64,000 bases of DNA from G965279335 sp965279285. Its GTDB lineage: Bacteria; Pseudomonadota; Gammaproteobacteria; DSM-16500. Position numbers and translations under genes: made by a program. The notes under the pieces were generated by a model. It saw nothing but the letters and a program-made list of their open reading frames with translations, did not search any database and was not told where the DNA came from. The stretch lies in the NCBI GenBank assembly GCA_965279285.1, contig OZ257147.1, forward strand, positions 558,001 through 622,000, in the 5' to 3' direction. This document shows positions 8,821 through 20,800 of the stretch, piece by piece (within the stretch, counting starts at the first letter, position 1; every line of letters starts with the position of its first letter).

Positions 8821-11800
8821 CTGGCTGACGTTATTTCACCTTCCAATACAACAACAGCACCACTTGAAAATAGCATTGAAAAAAATGAACCTATTGCCAT
8901 TGTCGGTATGAGTTGCCGTTTTCCCGGTGGAGTTAATAGCAGTGCTGATTTTTGGGAATTACTTAAAGACGGTAAAAATGCAATTACACCTATTCCAGCA
9001 GAACGAAAAAAATGGTTGGGTGATTCCTTAAGTTATGGCGGTTTTTTAACAGATATTGATTGTTTTGATGCCGATTTTTTCCATATTTCACCGCGTGAAG
9101 CGGAAGTGATGGATCCACAGCAAAGAATTTTATTAGAAGTGACGTGGGAAGCATTAGAGCATGCAGGAATTTGTGCTGATCAATTAAATAATACTAAAAC
9201 AGGCGTTTTTGTCGGTATTTTTTCACATGATTATGAAACCTTACTCACTAAAAACAAACAAAATAAAGACTTGGATGCCTATTATGCGACGGGTAATTCC
9301 ACATCAGTTGCAGCAGGTCGATTGGCATATGTATTAGGTTTAAATGGCCCAGCGATGGCGGTTGATACAGCTTGTTCTTCTTCTTTAGTTGCTGTCCATC
9401 TTGCTTGTCAGAGTTTACGTAATAATGAGTGTGATATTGCCATAGCTGGTGGTGTTAATTTAATTTTATCACCCGAATTAAATATTGCTTTTACGAATGC
9501 GGGCATGTTGTCTCCGGTTGGTAAATGTAAAACGTTTGATGTGAGTGCCGATGGCTATGTGCGTAGTGAAGGTTGTGGCGTTTTGATTGTTAAAAAACTT
9601 GCGCATGCTTTACGTGACAATGACACTGTGTTAGCTATTATTCGTGGTTCGGCAATTAATCAAGATGGTAAAAGCAATGGTTTGACTGCTCCTAGTCATG
9701 TTGCACAAGCAGAATTATTACGCGATGCATTAAAATCAGCAAATATCACAGCTAATACCGTTAATTATCTTGAGACACATGGTACGGGAACATCGTTAGG
9801 TGATCCTATTGAAGTCAAAGCGATTGTGGAAGTGTATCGCCCGACGCGCGGGCTTGATTTTCCATTGGTATTAGGTTCTGTTAAAACAAATATCGGCCAT
9901 ACAGAAGCAGCCGCAGGAATGGCAGGATTATTTAAAACGATTTTAATGCTACAACAGCAACAAATTCCTGGCATTTTACACTTTGCGCAATTAAATCCGC
10001 ATATACTGTTAGATACGCCGTATTTTAAGTTTCCAACAGAATTAATGCCATGGTTACCTAATCAACAATTTCCACGGCGTGCTGGTGTGAGCTCGTTTGG
10101 TTTTAGTGGTACGAATGCACATATTATTTTAGAGGAATCTCCCGCGTGTGGTAGTGTGATTCCAGCGATATTAAAGCCATGTTATCTTTTTACTTTTTCC
10201 GCAAAAAATAAACATGCTTTACAAAATAAAATATTACAATTTTTAGCCTGGTTTAAGAATAATCCATCGCCAACCCATGACGCGGAATACTTATCACAAA
10301 TAAGTTATACTTTAAATTTGGGCCGTTGCCACTTCACTTATCGTTTTGCAGTATTAGCTAGCACGTGTGCCGAATTACAAGCGAGTTTAGAGAATATTTC
10401 TCATCTGGGTAATGATGTAGCTCACGCTGATTGCAACGATGAAATAAAAATAAATGCAATAAAACGCTTAATGAGCGCTATCTCTGCGCCACTTAATTTT
10501 TCAGTCGGTGAATATCGAATGAAATTAGCTAGCTTAGCAGAATATTATATTGAAGGTTATCATTTAGATTGGCAGACATTACATCATAATGAGGCTAAAA
10601 AAAGACTTTCTTTGCCGGTTTATCCATTTGAAAAAGAACATTATTGGTATAACAGCTATCAAGCAGCACCATTAGCAAAAATTAAAAATCCATTAATATT
10701 AAATTCTGAGCAAGAAAAAACAGTAAGCTTGGAAGTAACACCAGAAGGTATCGCGATCGTAAGAATGTTGGATAGAGTAGGGAAAAATCAACTATCATTC
10801 GCTTTTTTACAAGCTTTGGAAAATAGATTTATTGAGCTAAGTCATAATCCCGCAGTGAAAGTAGCTGTTTTGACAGGCTATGATGATGTTTTTTGTTTAG
10901 GTGGTTCCGAAGAAGTTTTATTGGCAATATCAAAAAGTGAAGTAAAATATACGGATTTATCATTTCTCTATCGAGGCTTGCTCGATTGCCCTATTCCAGT
11001 GATTAGCGCAATTCAAGGCCATGCTTTTGGTGCAGGTTTGGCATTTGGCCTTTATGCAGATATGGTGATAATGGCAGAAAATAGCTTATTTACCGCTAAT
11101 TTTATGAATTATGGTTTTACCCCTGGTGTAGGCTCAACATTAATTTTTCAAGAAAAATTATCACCACCACTAGCGATGGAAATGATGTGGACAGCAAAAA
11201 AATACAGTGGTTTAGAGCTAAAAGCACGTGGTGCTACGGTTGTATTCAAAAATGCCTCTGACGTATTTTCTGAAGCGATGATGTTGGCAACGACGTTTAC
11301 GACAAAATCCATGCTGGCATTAAAAATATTTAAAAGAAATATGACAGATTTATTATTGGAAAAGCTATCCAAGACTATCGAACGTGAATTGCAAATGCAT
11401 GCTGACATTTTTGCTAATCCTGAAGCGACAGAGATTATTAAAAATTATTTTTCTTCCAGATCGCTTGCTCCTAGCAGCAATAAAGTTAATGAAAATGCAG
11501 GAATCATTTTGCAACAAAAAATGGCTCTGGAAGATAAATTAATTTCTCCCACTGTATTGTCGCCTAAGTTAATGCTAACGCCGACTCAGCCTATTGTTAC
11601 GAATGTGCAAAAAGATGTGACTGATGATTTAATGCAAATAATCGCGGCAAAATTACATATCGCTGCAGATAGATTGGATATTCATCGCAGTTTTAAAGAG
11701 TTAGGTGTTGATTCAATTAATGCGGTTGAAATTGTGAGAGAACTGGGTCAACGTTTCGCATTAACGATTGAAGCGGCAATGATTTATGATCACCCAACGA

Positions 11801-14800
11801 TCAAGCAGTTTGCTCACTATTTACAAACCGAAATTAGTCAACATTCACCAAAATCTATGGCATTAGAAAAAAATGCTAGTCTTCCCACAAAAAAAATTGA
11901 ATTAACTCATTTTATTCCAGAAACACCACCTGTGAATAATCAGGTTAACCGCGATATTGCCATTATTGGTTTTTCTGGTCAATTTCCAGGAGCGCCTGAT
12001 GTTGATAGTTTTTGGGAAAATCTTGCGGCAGGTAAATCATCGATTACAGAAATACCATCAGAAAGATGGAATATAGAAAATTTTTATGATGCTAATATTG
12101 ATGTTCCCAATAGAAGTAATAGTAAGTGGGGTGGGTTTTTAAATGAAATTGATCAATTTGATCCACTTTTTTTTGGTATGTCGCCTGCTGAAGCAGAACA
12201 AATGGATCCACAGCAACGGCTTTTTTTACAAGAAGCGTGGAAAGTCTTCGAGCAAGCGGGTTATTCCACAGAAGCGCTTGCTGGTAGTCAATGTGCTGTT
12301 TTTGTCGGTGCAAGTGTTGGTGATTATGCTAATAAAATTAAGCAAGCAGGCACAGACTCTGGCGCACATTTATTAATAGGCTCAAATAGCTCAATTTTAG
12401 CATCGAGAATTTCTTATCATTTAGATTTAAAAGGCCCGAGTGTGGCTGTGGATACAGCATGTTCCTCTTCATTAGTTGCGATTCATCAAGCATGTCAAAG
12501 TTTATGGAGTGAAGAGAGTACGATGGCATTGGCGGGTGGTGTTTGTATTTTAACAACCGCAGAAATGCATATCATGACGAGCAAAGCCGGAATGTTATCA
12601 ACAGCGGGTTTGTGTAAAACATTTGATGATACAGCTGATGGCTTTGTGCCCGGTGAAGCAGTCGGTGTTGTATTATTAAAACCACTTAACCAAGCAATCG
12701 CTGATAAGGATATTATTTACGGTGTCATAAAAGGCTCTGGAATTAATCAAGATGGCAAAACCAACGGCATCACTGCGCCGTGTATGAAAGCACAAACTGC
12801 CTTAGAACTCGATGTTTATAAGCGTTTTAATATTAATCCACAAACAATTAGTTATGTTGAAGCACATGGCACAGGAACTAAATTAGGTGATCCTATTGAA
12901 GTGAATGCATTGACTCGTGCATTTAGAGTTTATACTGATAACAATCAATATTGTGCAATTGGCTCAGTTAAAACTAATATTGGGCATACTTTATTAGCTG
13001 CCGGTGTTGCGGGTTTAATTAAAATATTATTGTGCTTAAAACATAAAAAATTAGTGCCTACGCTGAATTATAAACAACAAAACGAACATATTAATTTTAG
13101 TCATAGTCCATTTTATGTGAATACAGCATTGAAAGATTGGGAACAGGCATCAGCTCATCCACGACGTGCAGCGCTTAGCTCATTTGGTTTAAGTGGCACG
13201 AATGCACATATGATAATTGAAGAAGCGCCTAATCTTATGGCAGCCGTAGCAGTAGTGGCTGAAAAACCGTATTATCTTGTTACTCTTTCAGCTAAAACAG
13301 AAAAAGCCCTAAAACAACGCATTATTGATTTGGCAAATTATTTATTACCTGCAGCCACAACCTTAGAAAATATAGCTTATACGTTAAATGCTAGAAAGAC
13401 GCACTTTCCATTACGATGCGCGATAGTAGTGAGTTCTTTGTCTGAGTTATATAGTGCATTAGCTCAAATACAAAAAAATCAGTCGGCTTTAAATGTTAAG
13501 ATTAATTATGAAAAAATAAAAGTTAAAACCGAACCGCAATTAGAGGACATGTTAAATACTTTGCAAAATACCAGTATTCCCGCGGATGCTTTGATTTATC
13601 ATGATACGCTTTTAACCTTGGGTGATTTGTATGTCAAAGGTTATGACCTTGATTGGAAAAAATTACACTCAAATGAGTCGCAACAGTTAGTCTCTTTGCC
13701 AACGTACCCTTTTTCTAGCGAAAAATATTGGATTACTCCACCGAATCAGTCACAAGAGAATGTCAATATTGAGATTTTAAAATTAGCATCAAATTTATTA
13801 AAAATTCGCGTTGAAGATTTAGATATTCAGCAAAAAATAAGTGAATTTGGTATGGATTCAATCAGCATGAGTGCTTTTATTAGTGCTGTTAATAATCGAT
13901 ATCATTTAAATTTGACGCCCGCTATTATGTACGAACATGCTACATTAGCGAGTTTTATTGAGTTTTTTTTTAAAAATCATCATTCAGTTGTTAAATTGGA
14001 TACAGCAACTCCTGCGGTAAAAACAGCAGGAGATGTTGCAATTATTGGTATGAGTGCCATTTTGCCGGGCGCAAAAAATACCGAACAATTTTGGGAAAAT
14101 TTAATTGCTGGAAAAAATGTTATTCAAGAAATTCCACCCGAGCGTTGGGACTGGCAATCTTGTTATGGCGATCCATTTACGGAGCAGGGCAAAACCAAAG
14201 CGAAACAAGGTGGATTTATTCAAGATATCTCTCACTTTGATGCTGCATTTTTTAATATTTCGCCGCGCGAAGCTGAACTTATGGATCCACAGCAACGACT
14301 TTTTTTACAAGTCGTATGGCAAGCTATAGAAGACTCAGGTTATTCAACAGCAAGTTATGCCGCAGGTTCCACCGGTGTATTTGTAGGCGTGGTAAGTTCT
14401 GATTATGCGGAATTATTACAAAATAATAATCTGACGGATGCAGCGACGATAACAGGTAATACCCGTACTATTATTGCTAATCGAGTTTCTTATTTATTAA
14501 ATTTACAAGGCCCGAGTGAAGCAATTGATACAGCATGCTCTAGTTCTTTAGTTGCTATTCATCATGCTGTGTGTGCTATTCAAAATGGTGATTGTGATTT
14601 AGCCATTGCCGGTGGTGTTAATGCTTTGTTAACACCAACAGCTTATCTCAGTGCTAGTAAAGCAGGTATGTTGAGTGAAGAAGGACTCTGCAAAACATTT
14701 GATAAAAATGCGAATGGTTATGTGCGTGCAGAAGGAGTGGGCGCTATTATTCTTAAGCCTTTACATAAAGCCGAAGAAGATGGCGACACTATTTATGGTG

Positions 14801-17800
14801 TAATTAAAGGGACAGCAGTGAATCATGGTGGTCATATGAGTTCACTGACCGTGCCTAATCCCAATGCACAAGCCGATGTGATTAGCTTGGCTTGTCGTCG
14901 AGCACAAATCGACGTAGAGAGTTTAACGTATGTTGAAACTCACGGCACTGGAACAGCGTTAGGTGATCCCATTGAAATTAATGGCTTAAAAAAGGCGTTT
15001 ACTGCCTTAGCAGACGAAAAAAATAATCATCACTACTATTGTGATTTAGGCTCAGTTAAAACGAATATAGGCCATTTAGAATCAGCCGCTGGAATTGCTA
15101 GTGTTATTAAAGTATTGCTAGCGATAAAAAATAAAACCATTCCGGGAAATTTACATTTTACTGAATTAAATCCATTTATTGAAGTTAAGGATAGCCCTTT
15201 TTATATTGTAAATCAGACTAAGGCATGGAACCCTGTTAACGCAGTCAGTGGCCATGCTATTCCGCGTCGAGCAGGTATTTCAGCTTTTGGTTTTGGTGGA
15301 GTTAATGCACATATAGTCATTGAAGAAGCGGTTAAGCAAGTAAAAACCAGCACATTACGTAAGCCATGTTATTTAATTACTCTTTCAGCGAAACAAGTTG
15401 AAAGTTTAAAACTGAAAATCGCTAATTTACTTACTTGGTTACGCATCAATTCTGCTGTTGATTTAGAATCCTTAGCTTTTACTTTAAATATAGGTCGAGA
15501 TCATTTTAAAATTCGTTGTGCATTCGTGGTTAGCTCGGTTGATGAGTTAATTGCAGCATTAAATGACTTCACAGTTAATAAAGAATTATTGGATACCCAA
15601 AACAATAATGAATCCGAGCTAGCGTTACGTTATACCGCAGCTATGGAAATAATTAATCAGGTATCTACGGTGACGCCTGAGTTTTATCAGCAAAACTTGT
15701 TAATTTTAGCGGATTTATACGTTCAAAACTATGCGCTCAACTTTAAGCAACTACATGCTAATGAAAAATGTCAGCGTGTTGCTTCATTGCCAACGTATCC
15801 TTTTCTCACTCAGCACTTTTGGTTTAATACGCCAAATTCTGTACCGGCACAAAAGACAGCACCGCTTGAAAATTTAGATTTACATCAACTTACTCTGCAT
15901 TATTTACAAACCCTGTTTGCAGAAAAATTAAAATTGCCTATAGAGCAATTGGCTATTGATGCTACTTATGAAGTATACGGCGTTGAGTCTTTGCTCAGTC
16001 TGGAAATTACGAAGCGTTTAGAAAATGATTTTGGTACTTTACCAAAAACATTACTTTATGAAAAAAATAAATTAAATGATTTGGCTTTGTATTTAGAGAA
16101 AAAATATTTAGCTGTGCTGCAAAAAATGTTTTCATCTGTGCCGATGAGTGCAAAAAGTAGCAGTCCAACGGCTCTACCCCCAAAACGTGATCAGTCATTA
16201 CCAACTGAAGATATTGCTATTATTGGCTTAAGTGGTACATACCCGATGGCAAAAGATTTAAATGCTTTTTGGGATAATCTAGTTCGTGGTGTTGATTGTA
16301 TTTCGGAAGTGCCAGCAGAGCGTTGGAATTATAAAGATTATCCGGTGACAATAGGAAATGAAACACACTATTATAAACATGGCGGTTTTATTGAGGATAT
16401 TGATAAATTTGATCCATTATTTTTTAATATTGCACCACGTGATGCGGCACTACTGGATCCACAAGAACGATTATTTATTCAATCGGCATGGGCGACACTT
16501 GAAGATGCGGGCTATACTCGAGAAACATTGCAACGTAAAGTCAATAATCAAGTCGGCGTGTTTGTTGGCGTAACTTATAATTTTTATCCCTTATTTATTG
16601 CGGAAGAATGGCATAAAGGCAATCGTTTGCCGCTGGATGTGCAATTATTTTCAACGGCTAATCGAACGTCTTATTTTCTTAATTTAAGTGGTCCGAGTTT
16701 TGTTATTGATACCGCATGTTCTTCATCGATGGCGGCAATTCATTTGGCTTATGAAAGTATATTGCGGGGTGAGTGCCAAATGGCAATTGCCGGTGGAGTG
16801 AATTTATCGCTTCATCCCAGCAAATATCATATGTTAGGTAGTTATAGTTTGATGTCAGCAACAGGGCGCTGTACTAGTTTCGGAGCGAATGGCGCAGGTT
16901 ATGTTCCTGGCGAAGGTGTAGGTTCTGTACTACTCAAGCCACTATCAATGGCCATTAAAGATAATGATCGTATTTATGGCGTGATTAAAAGTAGTAGTAT
17001 GAATCATGGTGGAAAAACCAGTGGTTATACCGTACCTAATCCAAGCGCACAAACGGAATTAATAAAAAATGCGCTTAATAAAGCTAAGTGTGATCCACGA
17101 ACAATTAATTATATTGAGGCACATGGTACAGGTACTGCATTAGGTGATCCGATCGAGATCAGAGGATTACAAGAAGCATTTGAAGACTATACGCAAGATA
17201 AGCAATTTTGTGCTATTGGCTCAGTTAAATCAAATATAGGCCATTTAGAATCAGCTGCAGGTATTTCACAATTAACTAAAGTTTTATTGCAGTTACAACA
17301 TAAAAAAATTGTTCCTTCGCTGCATGCGCAAGAATTAAATCCATTTATTGATTTTCAACAAACGCCTTTTTACGTGCAACAAGAATTATCTGACTGGCAA
17401 TCTGTGCAGGGTCAGCCACGGCGTGCTGGTATTAGTTCATTTGGTGCGGGTGGTACTAATATTCATTTAATTATCGAAGAGTTTGTTGCCACGACTCAGC
17501 GTGCTCCAGTAGCGTTACCCCATTTATTTATTTTCTTGTTATCAGCACAAAATGCTGAGCGTTTAAAAGAACATGCAAGCAATTTATTAACTTATTTATC
17601 TGCGACGGTAAAAACACCTGAGCATTTATATGATCTTTGCTATACATTGCAAACCGGCCGTGAAAATATGGCAGCAAGATTAGCGATAGCGGCTACATCA
17701 CTTGCTGATTTAATTGATAAATTAAGTTTGTATATTAAGCAAGTTAATCCAGTCATAGATCGATGCTGGTATCATGATTCTGTGCCATTATCTAAACCCT

Positions 17801-20800
17801 TAGAAAACAATGAAAAATTAGCGCAAGCCTGGGTAAGCGGGGCGCATATCGCTTGGGAGTTATTGTATTCTTCCGAGCAAAAACCGCAACGCATATCATT
17901 GCCATCTTATCCATTTGCTAAACGACGTTGTTGGGTTCCTACGCAAGTTGTTACAGGGTTAGCTAAACCTAACTTAGTGGTTGAACCATTAGCAAGGAAT
18001 GATGAATGGCTATATCAGCCATATTGGGATAAAAAGCAGTTACTATCCTTGGCTCCGGTTAAAGACAATAAACGATCCTGGTTGATTTTTAGTGATCATG
18101 AATTGGGATTACATTTACAAGCTGAGCTAGGTAAAGAAAATTGCATTTTTTGTTTTGCTGGGGATAAATTTAAAAAAATTAACAGTAGAATATATTTTAT
18201 TAATCCAGAAAATTTAGCAGATTATCAAGAGTTAATTACGGAAATTAGTAGCGGCAATCATAAATTTTTAGCGGGTATTATTTATTTAGGTGCGTTTTTA
18301 GCAGCAACAGAAAATACGAGTACTAGCAATTTATGGGAAGTGGGACAATACGCTGAATCCAGTAAAAAAATGTTTAATTTATTTAAAGCATTATCAGAGC
18401 AGCAATGGCAACAAGAAATGCAGTTTTGTTTTGTAACTCGACAAAGCCAAGCGACGATAGCAGAAGATAATATTAATATTTGGCAGCACCATCTATGGTC
18501 GATGACCCGAATATTTACTGCAGAATGTCCTATGTTTAAAGCATTATTATTAGATTTAGCGAGTAAAAAACACTTAACGCAAGATGCTAAAATAATTACG
18601 CAAGAAATGACCCAAGCTGTTCTTGGCGAAGATCATATTTCTTATCGGCATAATGAGCGTTATGTCTTGAAATTACGGAATTACTTACCTGATCAAGCAT
18701 CGGCTACTTGGAAAGTGCCAAAAGCAGCTATTATTACCGGTGGTTTAGGTGCTTTAGGAATAGAGCTTGCGCAATTTCTTTTACAACAAGGAACACAATA
18801 TTTATTACTAGTTGGCACTACGGTTTTACCTGAGCGTTCAGAACGAGATTATTTAACTGATCCAGCTATTATTGAAAAAGTTGCGCAACTGAGCGAGTTA
18901 GAAAAATCAGGAATTACCATCGATTATGTCGCTGCAGATGTGAGTGATAAACGGTTAATGCAAAATATTATTATTCGTTGTGAGCAGACTTGGGGAGTGT
19001 CCATTGATGGTGTGTTTCACTTAGCCGGTGTGACGACCGATAATATGCCGATTAATAAAATGTCTGAGGAGTTATTAAAAAAAGTTCTGCAAGTTAAGAT
19101 TCAAGGTGCGTTAGTATTACATGATATTTTTAATCAACCAGACGTTCATACTTTTGTGTTGTTTTCTTCTATTTCTGCATTACCTTATTTTGGTATTGGT
19201 GGTCTTAGTGCTTATGCCATGGCAAATGAATTTTTAAATGGTTTGGCGGTATATAGACGTAGTCAGAAATTATCAGGTCTTAGTATTAATTGGGCTGCTT
19301 GGGCTGATAATGGTATGAGTTTTAAATATAATCATATTGCTTTCTTAGCTGCGATAGGTATGACCAGTGTTCCTATGGCGACGGGGATGCAAATATTAAA
19401 AACTATTTTAACTGCAAACCCAGCCATTATTGCGGTTTTTAAGCTTGATTGGGAAAAGTTTTTAAAAATTAATCCGGATGCTAGATTATTAACTTTTTTA
19501 CATGACTATATTCCGCAAAAAATAATAAATGCTGCGTCAGATGTAATTGTTTCCTTAAATAGTGAAGAAGTCACACAACTGTTAGTTGATTTATTAGCCG
19601 AAGTGTTGGAATTTGAAGCCGCAGAAATTGAAACCACAGTACCATTACAAAATTATGGTTTGGATTCAATTTTAGGAGTCTATTGGGTCGGAAAATTAAG
19701 TGAGCATTTCCCAGATATTGTGTCACCGATGGATCTTTATCGTTATCCAACGGTGATGCAGCTTGTACAGCATATTGTTAAAAATTATCATCCTACACCT
19801 TCAATGATGCCTGTTTTAGCGAGTAAAATTGTTCAAACAGAAAAACAAACTGTCGATACTTATGAACCCATCGCAATTATTGGCGTAGCTTGTCGTTTCC
19901 CAGAAGCGAATAATAAGCAAGAATATTGGCAGTTATTAAGCTCTGGTAAAGATGTGATTTCTTTTATTCCTGAACAGCGTTGGAAAATATTGCAAGATAC
20001 CGAGGAAACTTTAATTCAAGCAGAAGCTGAACATTGTCGCGGTGGTTTTTTGGCAGATATCCTTAGTTTTGATGCGTATTTTTTTGGTATTACACCGCGT
20101 GAAGCCGTTAGAATGGATCCGCAACAACGTTTATTATTAGAAGTGGCTTATGAGGCGATAGAAGACGCAGGTTTAACATTAGATGCACTTGCAGGCTCGG
20201 CAATGGGTGTTTTCTCTAGTTTATATGCAAATCAATTTAGTAGTTTGCAAAAAATAAATTCGGAGATGGATGCTTTATATATACCCACAGGGAACGCAAC
20301 TAGTTTATCAGCGAATCGATTGTCTTATTTATTTGATTTACGTGGGCCCAGTATTACTTTAGATACGGCTTGTTCGTCTTCACTGGTCGCACTGCATTTA
20401 GCATGCTTAAATTTACAAAATAAATTATGTGATACCGCTTTGGTTTCTGCGGTTAATCTTAATTTATTCCCATCGATTAATTTATTATTATCTAAAGCAA
20501 AAATGTTATCGCCAGATGGTTTGTGCAAAACGTTTGATGCTGATGCGAATGGTTATGTTCAGGGTGAGGGAGTCAGCGCTGTTATATTAAAACCATTGGC
20601 GAAAGCCTTGCAAGATCATGATCGTATTTATGGTGTTATTGCAGGTAGTGCGATTAATCAAGATGGCAAGACCAATGGTTTAACTGCCCCCAATGGTGCG
20701 CAGCAGGAAGCGTTGTTGAAAGCCGCTTATCAAGCGGCGGATATCAATCCCAGTACGGTTTCTTATGTTGAATGCCATGGTACGGGTACTTTTTTAGGTG

